Source: Brachionus plicatilis (taxonomy: Eukaryota > Rotifera > Eurotatoria > Ploima > Brachionidae). Taken from it: 64,000 bases of DNA. The DNA lies in NCBI GenBank assembly GCA_010279815.1, contig QEOQ01000626.1:3188-67187 (forward strand), written 5' to 3'. Both the position numbers and the translations under genes were made by a program. Of this stretch, positions 43,876 to 56,117 are shown piece by piece. Below the pieces are notes generated by a model. That model searched no databases and had not been told where the DNA came from. It saw only the letters and a program-made list of their open reading frames with translations. Positions within the stretch are counted from its first letter, which is position 1. The number at the start of each line of letters is the position of its first letter.

Positions 43876-44731
43876 TTTTTTATTTGTAAAAAATAAACGT
43901 AAACACTTAACAAATTTTTTTCTCGAACGAGTAGTGATTTGTAATAAAAAACAAAAATTACTAAAGATCAAAAATATTTCATTGAATTTTGGAAATTTCT
44001 TTTGCTTAAAGATCCTTATTTCTCATTTTTGAGATATACATGCTTTTTTTAGATGTTCATGTTAGAAGTTTAGAAACAAAGCTTTGGCTTGACGGAAAAC
44101 AAGAGAGAGTTTTCTTTCCTTTCAATATATTTTTGCTCGTCGATGACTTTCTATGTGACTTGAGCGCATTTTTGCCACTCATTCAATTGATTGACATTCA
44201 CAATAGGCCTTGGCGCAAAACCTCTTGAAATGCTTGACTTGAAGAACTTTTTGCTGCGTTTTTAAATAAAATTATTTTGAACAAAAAAATTTTTTCTTTT
44301 TATCGAGCAGAATTTTTTCAAGCAGAATGGCAACGGACAATTTAAAAGTCTGTGCAGTTTATTTGTCCAGGCATTAAAAAAATTGAAAAAAAAAATTTTT
44401 TTATAAATTTTATTAAGAAAATATGTTTAAAATTGGCACACTGTTACCTTTCGCCGAGTGCTCACTTGGCGAAGCAGCTCTATGCTAACAAAAAGTGTTC
44501 TCATCTCTAGCAATACATTCATGGTGTTTGTACAAAAACACGAGATGCTTAACTAGAGAACAAAGTTGAAGAACATTAGCCGTACTGATGCGAGCCAGTT
44601 TGAAATTTCAATCACCATTTTTGTTCACACAATTACACAACTCCACATAGACTTTTTTCTCAAAGCCTTTTATTTCTAATTCTAAATTTTAGCTTAACAT
44701 TTGGCAATTTTAGTCAAACACTTGCATAACA
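43876..44731. promoter_or_regulatory. Divergent intergenic region with a GC-rich palindrome
   Basis: Holds the upstream regions of both neighbouring genes. 44450-44473 is an inverted repeat, TTCGCCGAGTG-CT-CACTTGGCGAA, with one mismatch. A splice acceptor (CAATTTTAG at 44705-44713) lies 18 bases before the ATG at 44732 and would serve a leader intron or trans-splicing. A short frame at 44040 has no support. Confidence 0.45.
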
Positions 44732-47393
44732 ATGGACAACTACCGGAGCTCGGCAATGCACTATCAAAACCAGGGCACCAACACCAGCGCCAATGGGGGC
44801 AAAAGTCGCAACAGAAAAAAAAAGAACAAACAGAACAAGAACCAAAATGTTCCCATGCCTCCCTCCAACAACATAATCAACCATTACGATGACTACGCCG
44901 GCTCGATGAGCTTAGGTAAGTGATCAACAACAACAACAACAACAACTCTAAATATTTTCTAAGATCACCAGTCGTTTGGCCGGCCATTTAGCCAGTTTCC
45001 AAGCAATCAAAACTATGCCTACAACAATCGAGCTAAATACAACAATGGCAAGTACAACAAGAGACGAAATGGCAGTCAGAGCAATTACTACTCGAGCGGA
45101 ACGTACGAAAATGATCGCCTAAACAAAAGTGTAAGTATTTAAATGAACAACTTTTTGTGGTCTCTTTTTATTAAATTGTGTGTTTCAGTTGACTCCGAAC
45201 AGCTCGTTTGGAGAAAACCAAAGAATTCAGACATCCATTTCGCTGGACAATTTTGACCTGGTCTCGAGCTTGAACGCCAAGCGCTCTCCGTCCAGCTCCT
45301 ATCCGCTAATGTCGTCTAACGTGGTCATTGGTCAGAAGCCGAACTCGCCGTTCAAGAACGGCACTTATCAGCAGCAGCAGCAGATCATAGAGGAACAGGC
45401 CAATCTGGAAGAGATGTCGGAGACAACAACCAGCTTGAGCATACATGATGCGGAAGCCAAGAGCAGCGATGTGCTCTCTTCAATAACCTCCACTGAAAGC
45501 TTGAATACAAGTGGGGACTTCATGGTCGACCATCATACGCCATTGTCCAACTACTCGACGCCCATGAATCACTCGGACTCAAGTCGAGTGTTCGACCCGG
45601 ACATGTCTCCCAAAAAGCACCGAGAACATGAGGAAAGCCTCAATCAGAATGACAAAACTCCGATAAGGTATGACGAATCGGAGCACACAGTCAAGCACAG
45701 TGAGGTCAAGAGCGACGACTCGTCCGCTCTGTCGTCCAATTCATCGCCTGATTCAAAAAATTCAGATCAAAATTTGGTCACTGCCAGCGAGGGTGAGAGT
45801 TCTTTCACAAACGAACAAACGATGCCCAATCACCAAGAGCATAATTTGGCCAAAGAATTGGAAAAAATAGCCGCTAATTTTGATCTAAATGTGCACAAGA
45901 GCCAGGACACTGAGAGCAACAAATCGGTGAATGGATCTGCTGACTCTTCTGCAACCGAGTCTTATGCCACTACTTCGAACGAAAGAGATGATGAAATGAA
46001 AGTTAGTGAACACCAATTTAATGTTGAGATGATGGACAATGAGCACACCAAAATGGAACAGCTTGTAATACAAGAGGTTAGACTGGAACATGACGAGGAC
46101 AAAAAAGAAGAAACTGTCATAGAGGAAAGAGCAGATGAGCCACTTGTTGTTGATGACGACAATAGAGTGGAATATACAAATGAAAGAGTGCAATGTGTGG
46201 ACGAGCAGACTTCAGATCATGCGATCGAAGACCTCTCTTTGGAAGAGAAAAAAGAGCAGACTGTTGTCGAAGTTGATGAAGCAATGTCTGAACAGAAACA
46301 ACAGCCAATTGAAACTGAAAAAACAAAAATAGAGGATGTCACACAAAAGAATACAGAGATGATGAGAGAAGAAGTGCCTGTAGTAAATAACCAAGAGGAG
46401 AGCACGGAAGAGAGCACGGAGGAAAATTGCAAACAGGAGAGCACAGAGATAATGAAAGAAGCAGGGCCTCTAGAAAATTGCAAACAGGAGAGCACAGAGA
46501 TAATGAAAGAAGCAGGGCCTCTAGAAAATTGCAAACAGGAGAGCACAGAGATAATGAAAGAAGCAGGGCCTCTAGAAAATTGCAAAGAGGAGAGCACGGA
46601 AGAGAGCACGGAAGAGAGCACGGAGGAAAATTGCAAAGAGGAGAGCACGGAAGAGAGCACAGAAGAAAATTGCAAAGAGGAGAGCACGGAAGAGAGCACA
46701 GAGATAATGAAAGAAGCAAGGCCTCTAGAAAATTGCAAAGAGGAGAGCACGGAAGAGAGCACGGAGGAAAATTGCAAACAGGAGAGCACAGAGATAATGA
46801 AAGAAGCAGGGCCTCTAGAAAATTGCAAAGAGGAGAGCACGGAAGAGAGCACAGAAGAAAATTGCAAAGAGGAGAGCACGGAAGAGAGCACAGAGATGAT
46901 GAATAAAGATCAGAAAAAAAATGAAATAGAGAAAAGCACAGAAACAATTAAAGAAGAAGGTCTTGTAGAAGACAACAAACAAAAGGACATAGAGGCTATG
47001 AAAGAAAAAGATGTTGAAGAGAAAGCGGCTGATTTATGCGAAGTAAAAGTTGAGAGTGAACAATTGACTGTGGATGCTCAATCAGTTGATACAAAAGATG
47101 AACAAAATAGAGAGATTTTAATTGGAACTGGTGCTTATGAAATAAAAATAAGACCACATGTTGAAGAGATTAATTTGACTGATGGAGTACAAGTGACTAA
47201 GCAAGAATCCGACTTGAAAATCGCTCCTGTTGAGACTGATAGCAAAGAACAAGCATGTGACGAAGACCATCAAGAGTTCGAGATTCTGGAACAGTCAAAT
47301 GATTCGATTGTTTCAGAGCCGAACGATAGAACAAACACTAGCATAAATCAAAAAGAACCTGCTGTAGACTGTTTTTCCTGCACAATTGTTTAA
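44732..47393 (+). CDS. 851-aa acidic repeat protein with C-terminal CaaX box, three exons
   Basis: Exons 44732-44915, 44964-45130 and 45189-47393, all with GT-AG borders, join in frame (GAGSMSLG region; KS to LTPNSS). The N-terminus is Asn/Gln/Lys-rich (SRNRKKKNKQNKNQN) and exon 2 is Tyr/Asn/Arg-rich (YNNRAKYNNGKYNKRRNGS), suggesting RNA binding or a disordered basic segment. The large exon is Ser-rich, then strongly acidic. Residues about 530-690 are built from two interleaved tandem units, ESTEIMKEAGPLENCKQ (51 bp) and ESTEESTEENCKE. The final residues are CFSCTIV: a CaaX box (Cys-Thr-Ile-Val) with a second Cys three residues earlier, predicting prenylation and possibly palmitoylation, so membrane tethering. 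No family recognised. Confidence 0.8.
46400..46906 (+). repeat. Coding minisatellite (51-bp and 39-bp type units)
   Basis: Near-perfect repeats of GAGAGCACAGAGATAATGAA followed by AGAAGCAGGGCCTCTAGAAA and of GAGAGCACGGAAGAGAGCAC occur within the large exon. All units are multiples of three, so unit number can change without frameshift. Confidence 0.9.
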
Positions 47394-47954
47394 TAAGCAG
47401 CACACTTGGTTTTTAGCTCATGTAAATGATTATAATTTAGAGAAATTTTTGTTAAAAAGTAAACTTTTCTATCTAAACATTTGGACATTTTTGATGCCTT
47501 ATTTGACATTTTTTGGCACTTTTGGATTTAACTTATTTTTTATTAGTCTTTTCCTTTCTTGTTTTACTTTATTATTGTTGCACTATTTTATGGTTGAAAT
47601 TTAAAAAAAAATATATATTTAGACTTTGACAAAAATTAGCAAATATTTCAGATTTATTTAATTTTAAAATAAATTTTTTTATCTTACGATTTAAATAATT
47701 TTTATTTTAATCTCATGAATCTTTGCATAACTATTTAGGTGTTGAAAACTCGCAAATTTCGATTTCCAACTATTTTTGAAATAATCATAAAAAATTATCA
47801 AATGAATTTATTATTTAATTATTTATAAATTCAAATGATCGAATTGAAATGAACTTTGCAACCCAAAATATAATAACAATAATCTCTTTATCTGGAAGAA
47901 TACCATCATCTAAATAAAGAGAAATTTACTGGTCTCTCTATAAAATGATCATAA
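47394..47954. other. 3' flank and AT-rich spacer
   Basis: No gene. 47837-47872 (TCAAATGATCGAATTGAAAT, then GAACTTTGCAACCC) is a fragment of the GGGGTTGTG MITE family. Confidence 0.5.
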
Positions 47955-48980
47955 TTTCCCTGCATTGAGTTCAGCAAGGACTTTAATTTTTTTTTCAAAA
48001 AAAAGTCCATGTCCGGCCTTTTTTGTTTCTTCGGGTCCAAGTCAAGGTTTTAGAATTTTGAATACTGAAGAAGAATTGTTAAGACTTTAATGCTAAAATT
48101 GCAAGAAAATTCTGATATATGGCAAATCTATTGCATTAGACAAACCAAGGGTATATAAATTTTTTGATATGAAGCCTGATCTAGGGGTTGTGAAGTTCGT
48201 TTCAATTCGATCATTTCAATTCAGAAAAATTTGAATAACTTTTTTATTAAAAGAGATAATTTAGTTCTATAAAATACTTAATTATAAGCAAATTTGCTTA
48301 ATGCAGTAAAATAGGCCTGCAAAATACTCTGCAGTTTTCTGCATTTTGCACGCCATTAAAAAGTATTCTAATTAACTGTGCAAGAACTTTTGCAGAGTTT
48401 TTGCAGACACATATTTTCGGATTAAGCAAAGTTGCTTAAACATTAAGCATTTAACAGAACTAAATTATTCCTTAAAGTAAAAAAGTTATTCAAATTTTTC
48501 TGAATTGAAACGATCCAATTCAAATGAACTTCACAACCCCCCTGATCTAGCAAATTTAAACAAAAAGGCCAGACTGGAACTTTTTTTTAAAGACTTTTTT
48601 TAAGGCTAAATACTAGATGAGGCTGTGAAAAATTCTGCAATTAAATTGCACAATTGAATTAAATACTTATTAATGACGTGCATTTTACAGCAAAATTGCT
48701 GAGTTTTTTTGTAGCCTCATATATTATTTAGCATTTTGCAGAGAGATTTAATCAGATACATTTCAAATTATATTTTATAATGAATGTAATAAATGAAGTG
48801 TTAATCAGTCTCATGAGACAAGGACACTAGCCTGTTGATTAACCTTGTGATTGTTGTATTGACTTGACTAAGACTTTTTTTTAAAAAAAAATTTAAGTCT
48901 TTGGTGGGACTTTTGAAAAAAAAAAAAATCTTGACTTGGACTTGAGTTGAGACTTGTGACTTTTAAAAAACTCAGAATTT
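47955..48980. repeat. Composite CAGAGTTG-family repeat with inserted MITEs
   Basis: This is a second copy, inverted, of the element at 4154: the stretch 48050-48183 matches 4290-4620 without the 4306 insertion. It carries its own insertion at 48184-48540 and CTGCAA-type repeats at 48615-48790; AAGTC/GACTT runs resume at 48870-48970. Confidence 0.7.
48184..48540. mobile_element. 357-bp MITE (GGGGTTGTGAAGTTC ends) with exact 9-bp target duplication
   Basis: Ends GGGGTTGTGAAGTTCGTTTC and GAACTTCACAACCCC, arms of about 56 bp. CCTGATCTA is repeated at 48175-48183 and 48541-48549. The interior includes CTGCAGTTTTCTGCA-type motifs and GCTTAA repeats. Confidence 0.9.
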
Positions 48981-49901
48981 TTGACTTCACAATAAAAAAT
49001 TTTCTGTCGCTATTTGAAAAAAATTATCAAAGCAATCTTCGTTACCTTGAGAAAAAGTTTTAGCTAAAATTTGTTTATAAAGATGACTCTTAATTAAATC
49101 ATTGCTTATTCTTTAGACTCAAAAATAAGTTTTGGAATAATATGCCGAAATGAGGTGTTGATCAATGGTCTTTTCAAAAAATGTTAAGGAAAATGCAAAT
49201 ATAAGCTTGAAAATTTTTGGAAATAAAATAATTAGACAATAGAAAACCAAGTTTAAATAAATGCCAAAATATTTATTTTTTTTAAAGGGTGAAAAAAGCA
49301 TTACATAAAAGGGAAAATTAAAAATTATTGAATAAAATTTTTTTTTCAAAAGAGAATATTTTTAAATAAAATTAAACATTTTTACTTAGAAATGAAGAAA
49401 AAACATAAATTTTTTTTATGATGTTGATAGCTAGTAAAGAAAAAAAAAAAACTAGATTTTTTTGAAAAAATTAAGAGGAAAATTCTTTGAAAAAATTGTG
49501 CGTAATTGGTGATGGTCTGATAATTAAAATTCCATAAATTAAAATATTTTTTGAATAAAATATATGTCAGATTCTTTTTTATAATAAAAATTACTTTTTA
49601 ACAAATAAGAAAAAATTTAAATTATTGATGAATTAAACACACAAGTTCAGACTTCTAAATTTGTTTAGATTATATTTTTATTTAAGCCTTATTTTAATTG
49701 CATTTTTCTTAATTTTTTACAAGAAAAAATTAACTGGCCAAAGTTTTAACCTTGTGACCAAAATAAATTTCCATAGACCAATTTTTTTTTTTTTAAAAAA
49801 AATTATTTAGATCGATTTTTTTTCTATGATAAAAAATGCCTGCAAAGCAATTTTAACAAAGGAAACTGGCCAATTCCTGTCTTTCAAAAAAAAAATTACT
49901 T
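48981..49901. other. AT-rich intergenic region
   Basis: No coding frame that stands out from background. Confidence 0.5.
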
Positions 49902-50530
49902 ATGCTTTAGAAAAATTAAAATTTGCTTCAATTTTGATTTTCAAGAAAATAAAATAATTTTATAAAAATAATAATAATAATAATCTTTTAAATAAATCTA
50001 TCTTCTAAAAAAGAAAAATAAATAAATTAATTATGCTTTAAAAAGATTAAAATTAGCTTCAATTTTAATTTTCAAAATAATAAAATAATTTTATAATAAT
50101 AATAATCTTTTTAATAAATACATCTTCTTAAAAAAAATTTAATTTAAAAAATAAATAAATTAATTATGCTTTAGAAAGATTAAAATTTGCATCAATTTTA
50201 GTTTTCAAAAAAATAAAATAATTTTATAATAATAATAATCCTTTTAATTAATCTATCTTTTAAAAAAGAAAAACAAATAAATTAATTATGCTTTAAAAAA
50301 ATTAAAATTTGCTTCAATTTTAATTTTCAAAAAAATAAAATAATTTTATAATAATAATAATCCTTTTAATTAATCTATCTTTTAAAAAAGAAATTTAATT
50401 TAAAAAATAAATAAATAAATTACGCTTTAAAAAGATTAAAATTTGCTTCAATCTTAATTTTCCAAAAAAATAAAATAATTTTATAATAAAAATAATAATC
50501 CTTTGAATTAATAAAAAATTTAAAAAAGAT
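49902..50530. repeat. Tandem repeat, five units of about 130 bp
   Basis: ATGCTTTAGAAAAATTAAAA and TTGCTTCAATTTTAATTTTC recur at about 49902, 50033, 50166, 50288 and 50422, each followed by ATAAAATAATTTTATAATAA. It lies just 3' of ORMDL. Confidence 0.85.
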
Positions 50531-50688
50531 ACTTAATTCAAAAAATAGATCGTTTGTGTCATTTTTTATTAAAATAAAAATTCATGCTAAAAATATTTTT
50601 GCTCAAACGCTTAAAAAAAACATTTACTCAAACATTGTGGTATGAAGTGGCAGAGATTGGCTCTTCGTTTTGTAAAATAAGTAATAAA

Positions 50689-51251
50689 TTAATACTTATT
50701 AATGCCGAAAATGCGAACACCGTGTAGTTGTGGCAATTTGGCAATAAGAACAACGATCAGGGTAGAAACATTGATGAAAAAATGCGTTGGATCATACTTG
50801 GTATAAAAACTAGCCATCAGGAATCTAAACAAATTGATAAATAAATTTTTTTTATTTTAGAAAATTCATACAAAACAATAGGAACTGTTGTCAGAAATTT
50901 TCTAGTGGCCGTGAATTGAACACCGTCATCTATTTGTTCCCAATAAGTGTATGATCTGGCCTTGCCTTGATCAGAAGTTTCCCATGGAGCACCTTTGACT
51001 ATGTGTAGCAGGTAAAACGCAGCCTTGGTTCAAGTTAAAAGCTAATTTTGGAACAAAAATAGCTTAGAATATTTTACCACATTATGCAACACGTTTGTCA
51101 GAGTCCAAGCTACGGCTGTGCTCAAAAATGGCAAGCTCAATAGGATCAGGTGCATTGTGAACACAAAAATGACATATGTGAACCAAATTCCTTTGCTATT
51201 TAACCATGATACATTTGGGTTTTGCTCACTGTGTGCAACACCGACGTTCAT
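50689..51251 (-). CDS. ORMDL: ORMDL family, regulator of serine palmitoyltransferase, 153 aa
   Basis: ER membrane protein that restrains serine palmitoyltransferase and so sphingolipid synthesis. Three exons: 51078-51251, 50872-51023, 50689-50824, introns 54 and 47 bp. The spliced product is exactly 153 aa, the vertebrate length. It starts with the family hallmark [13 protein letters not shown] and has [20 protein letters not shown] (first membrane segment), [38 protein letters not shown], then [13 protein letters not shown] and the C-terminal [14 protein letters not shown]. The start at 51251 is fixed by homology; an in-frame extension upstream contains an acceptor (TTCTCTCTAG near 51286), implying a leader intron or trans-splicing. 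No defects. Confidence 0.96.
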
Positions 51252-54200
51252 TCTTAAGCAATCTGACCGATCTTCTATGTTTTCTAGAGAGAAAAAAAAT
51301 GAGAATTCGCCTAGAATCAAGTTTTATTCAGGTAGGCAACACAACAACAAAATAAAGCAAATTAGAAATAAATAAATTTTCGTTTATGTTCGAGAATTTA
51401 TGTATAATTTTTGAAATAAATTTTTGTTTGAAAATTGCAGCTAGTCGTCGTCATCAAGAAAAAGTATGCAAAATTTCAACTAAATTTGCTCTTGATTTTA
51501 TTTGAAAATTTTTGATAAGAAATGGATTTAAAAAATTTATCCTTTTAATTAACAAATTTTATTTATTTATTTATTTTTTTTAGCTTTCACTTTAGCTAAA
51601 TAGAAAAATACACTCGAAGCTTGATGTATGCTTCAAATAGAAAATTTTTTTGACATAAATATAAATAATTTTATAATTTTTGAAGAAAAAAAATTTTGAA
51701 AATATGCAAAAAAATGACCTAAATGTTCATAGTCTTCATATTTGATAATTATGAGTTGATTTTCAGCATTTCTTATTGAAGACTGATTTAATAAAAAAAT
51801 GGAATTTATTTTGAGAATTTTTAAAATTTTTAAAAATTAAAATCGATGGCTTGAATATTAAAAAACTTTAATACCAATACAAATCTTATTAATCATATTT
51901 TCTAATTAAAATTCAAATAAAATTCTAATAGAATATGAATCATTTTTTATTTAATTTATTCCTAGTCTAGTGAGATATGAAAATTAAGAATTTAAAATGC
52001 GAATAATGCCATTTTGTCCAAAATTAAATGCTAAAAATCACCAAGACCATAGATTCCCTTAAAAGTTGTTTCGATCATAATTTAGAATTATCAAAAAACT
52101 CTTATTTTTTTAGTTTAAACTAATTAACAAAGATCGTATAGAAAATGTTTGATCAAAAATTTTATTTCAAAATGAAAGCGCAATTATTTTTCTAATTCAA
52201 GAATTTAAAAAATGTATTTAGCCATAATGCTAATTAAATGTTAAAATCAGATAACTATAGAATATCTTTTTAATAATTAAATAAATTTTTATTTTAAATT
52301 TGTTCAATCGCTTAATAAAAAAGTATTGTTTAAAATTTGTATTAAGATTTTTTAAAATTTATAAGAATCCTTTAATTTGGGTCTAAAGTGTTTTTTGGGT
52401 TAGGATTTATTAGTATTAAAATTTATTCTTATCAACGATATTGAGTTAATTTAAATTTTTTTTTAAATAATTCATCTGAAAAAAATTTGGAAATAAATAT
52501 GGACCAAACTTTTTACCAAATTAAAATAAATTAAAATTTTTGATTAATTTAAAAAAATCAGCATTTATTTTTTTATAATTATTTATTGCCAATCCATTTT
52601 AGCTCCATTAAAAAAATTATTTTTATTTTTTTTTAACCTGATGAAAAAAACGTTTAGAAAAATTTATGAAAAAATGTACTAATTTACACCAAATATCAAG
52701 GTTAATTTTAATAATGAATATTTAAGCAAAAAAAATTTATTGAGCCTTTAGCCCAAAACATCACTAATTCGAAGTTATTTTTAATATTAAAATTTAATGT
52801 AAAGTCATTTTTTTGCTTGAATACTATTAGTTTTTAATAAATTTTTTTTGTATAATACTTCAAATTATTAAATCGTTACCACAGATGTTAAAAAAATGTA
52901 CACTAATAAAAAACTAATTCAGAGATAACTAAAAGTTCCAAAAAAATTCCTTTTTATTTAGAATTAATACTTAATTGATTAAGAAGACCAATAGTTAATT
53001 AGAAATTAAATTATTTTAAAATGTTTGACACCTTTTATGAATTTTGAAAATATAACAAAAAGTTTGACCATAATAAATATTGTTTTAAGTCTTAATAAAA
53101 TTGATCTTATTAGCGAAATGTCGCTTTCATCGCCAAATTCTATCAAAATTTTATTAAATTTTGTCTTAATATAATTAATGAAAAAAAGAGTTTTATTTAA
53201 ATACTTAAACTGAAAAAAAATTACTGATTTTCTCAGGATCATAAAAATAAATTTAATTTGAATTTTTCTTTATTAAATTAATAGTTAAAATAAAACATTT
53301 TTTTTTTAATTGAAATTATGATATTTTATTAAAAATTTGCGTCAACGATTTCAATGGGCCTTTAACCATGACCAAGGGTGATGTTTTTTTTTGCAGTTTT
53401 TATAGGGATAAAAAATTGAGTAGAGCATTAGATTATTGCTTTTAAAAAAAATTTTTCTACACTGAATTTTTAAATCTTTTGAAATTATATATTTTTTTCA
53501 ATTACTGTGATCAGACCTTTATTTTGCTACAAAATTTTATTATATCTAATAATTTAACTATTTTTGATAGCTTAGTCAAGTTTGTTTAATAAATTTGACA
53601 GAAATATTTAAAAAAATCAAAATTTTATTCTTTAATCTATTTTAAGGATAAAAATAAAAAAATATAATTTTAAAAAGATTTTTTATTATTATATGTCAGC
53701 TGGGACTTTGGAAAGGGTTAAAGTAACTGGCTATTTAAAAATGAACTTTAAATGACTAAACATATTCATTTATTTAATTTAGATATAATATATTTATTAT
53801 ACGTGTTGTTTTTTTATTAAATATTGAATTTTTTCAAAATTTTTTAACGTCACCAAATCTGGTGTAATCTATGAAAACATAAAAATAAGAAATAAATTAA
53901 AAAAAAATTTTTGCAGCACAACTCATCATACCTATTTTTACTCACTGTTTTAGACTAGTCATAAAATATGTTGAATTCATAGTATAAAAAAAAAACGTCT
54001 GTAGATAACCAAATAACTTGATAAATAAATTCAAGATAACCAGGTCTAATCAAAGCATTTTCAAATTTAAAAGCAATAATTTTTAAAACAAAAAGGTCAA
54101 TTAGTCTAAACCAACATTTTTTTCTCTGGTTTAATTCGCAGAATTTTGATTTGGAAAGAAAAAATAAAATTTTTTTTTAAAATTTTATTTATAACATGAA

Positions 54201-55121
54201 ATGAAATTTTTTTAAAATTTTTAACAATTATAGCTCAAATAAGGCAAAATTAAATAAATTGATGTTAAAAAGAAACATAAATTTTATTTCATTATGAATG
54301 TGTAACATTTTTTTTTTAAGTTCAAAAATTTTAAAAATGTGTTCAGTCATAATGCTAATAAAATGTAAAAATTAGATAAAAATTGAGCATTTTTTTTTCA
54401 AACATTAAAAAAAAATCCTTTAATTTGGGTCTAAAGTCATATTTGGAATTCAAAACTAGATCAGAAAATAAAATTTTATTTATTTTATTTAAAAAACATT
54501 CAAAATATAAAATATGGGCACAATTATAAATAGTATTAAAATTCATACCGGTCTAGACCAACGATATTTAGCTCATTTAAATTAATTTTAAAGATAATAA
54601 ATTTCACTTTATTACTGAACTTAAATAAAAATTTATTGATCTTTTATTTTGAGTAAAGTCAGATTTTTTAAAACTTTTATTCTTCTTTATTTTAATTTTT
54701 TCTTTTAATCTATTTTAACAAATCTTCAATTTAGACTATTAAACTGGACCTAGTCTAGATCAACAAAAAAAAAAACAAAAAAATAAAAATCTTCTTTTTT
54801 TTATTTTATTAAAACATGAAATGAATTTTTCCAAACAAATTTTGATGAAACAAATTGAACTCAAATGAAGCAAAATTAAATAAATTGATGTTAAAAACAA
54901 ACAAAAAAAAATAAAGAATCAAATAATGCACACAAATAATCAAATGGTGAAAACGGAAGACCAAAAACAAAAAAAAACAGCTACCAGCAAAAAAAAATGT
55001 TAAAAGTTAAATTAAAACTTAGAATTTTCAATAAAATTAAAAGCTTTTGTTTTATGTTTTGTTTAGATAAATGGATTAACTCTATGTACACTATAATACA
55101 TCATCAATACTGACTCACATA
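51252..55121. other. 3.9-kb AT-rich intergenic region
   Basis: I see no gene or clear element. CTTTAATTTGGGTCTAAAGT occurs at about 52371 and 54417 together with similar neighbours (AATGCTAATTAAATGT/AATGCTAATAAAATGT), so 52200-52460 and 54340-54600 are diverged copies of one repeat. Confidence 0.5.
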
Positions 55122-56117
55122 TCACTGCGATCCACCACTTGTTTTTCTTTTGCGTTCTTTGAACAAATCTTTCATAAAAAAAAAAAAAATTTAATTTTTT
55201 CAAAACTTTAAAATTTATTAAATAAAAAAAAAAAAAATCAAAAATAAAAAATTACCCAGCAAACTTTGCTGTTTCAAATTGTCCTTTTTGTCTTTTTTGT
55301 TGACCGCGCTGATATTTTGCGCACTGCGCAAAGTGTCCCTTCTGTTCTCACTAAAAGTAATGATCAAACTTTGGGTCAGCTTTTTGCCTTCGTTGAGGCG
55401 AGTTCTATGTCGCCGGGTGCTCTTAGCCAGCGGCTTTTTCACCTTAGCATCCTTGCACTTCTTGTTCTCCTTGTCCTCGGAGCAGTCCTGGTTCAAATTG
55501 GTGATCAATTTGAGCCTGCGCTGGTACTTGTAGAACTGAGGCACTGCCAGCGCCTCGTCCTCCTCCTCTTCGGTCTCTGTCTCGTCATCGCACAAAGACG
55601 ACCTGTTCTTGTACACATGGTCGATTTCTCGCTTGTCAAAGGCCGAAATGACAAAGTCCGGGCTGAGCGAAGTGTCCAGTAGGTGGTCGGGCAGCGACAG
55701 GGACTGGAAGGCGGATGGCGCGAAGTAAGTGTTCACTCTGATCCAGTCGTAGCGCTGGGGGTCGCTGAGCGACAAGTCGTTCAGACTTTTGGACGCGCGG
55801 CTCATGTTCACAGGCCTCAGTCTCTCGAAGTCAAAGTTCCACTGCTGCTTTTGCTTTTCCATTTGTTCCTTCCACATTTGGGCGAGGTCCCGGTTGAGCT
55901 GGTCGTGGTTGAGGCGGATGCCGAACAGGTTTCGTTTGATTATGGAGCGGTCGTGTTTGGGCGATGGTGGAACTGGCGAGCCCGATGGCTCCGGTGTGGA
56001 GCTCGCCTTGGGACTCTTCAGACCTGGTGGCTTGGTGTGCTTGCTCGGCTTGAACATTTCTTTCACTGATTTCAGCGGCGTCTGCTTCGCCTGGCTCCTC
56101 AGCACTTTGCTTCTCAT
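55122..56117 (-). CDS. Cip/Kip cyclin-dependent kinase inhibitor (p21/p27 type), 302 aa
   Basis: Nuclear inhibitor of cyclin-CDK complexes. The CDI domain is unmistakable: RNLFG (residues 62-66) as cyclin-docking motif, helix HDQLNRDLAQMWKEQMEKQK, WNFDF (93-97) as CDK-binding strand, and YDWIRV (123-128) followed by YFAPSAF, at the place of the ATP-pocket helix. An SP/TP-rich N-terminus (residues 35-55) offers proline-directed phosphosites. The coding frame in exon 1 (55256-56117) would run on into a Phe-rich artefact; a GGTAAT donor and an acceptor at 55169 (87-bp intron) join a short exon 2 (55122-55168) ending in TGA. The join makes the C-terminus QQSLLDLFKERKRKTSGGSQ, a PIP-box-like PCNA motif. 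It is longer than vertebrate p21/p27 (164-198 aa). Confidence 0.92.

Noticed and set aside
44040..44228. 62-aa plus-strand frame in the divergent region
   Set aside because: No domain, and it lies in the presumed promoter of two better-supported genes.
46217..46947. Minus-strand Cys/Leu/Ser repeats and a second plus-strand RGEHGREH frame
   Set aside because: Other-frame readings of the coding minisatellite in the 851-aa gene.
49119..49349. 76-aa hydrophobic minus-strand frame
   Set aside because: Phe/Ile/Lys-rich translation of AT-rich DNA with no start context or homology.
55218..55260. Phe/Ile-rich C-terminus NFLFLIFFFFI as a membrane anchor of the CDK inhibitor
   Set aside because: It is intron sequence after a GGTAAT donor; splicing to 55168 gives a sensible basic tail.
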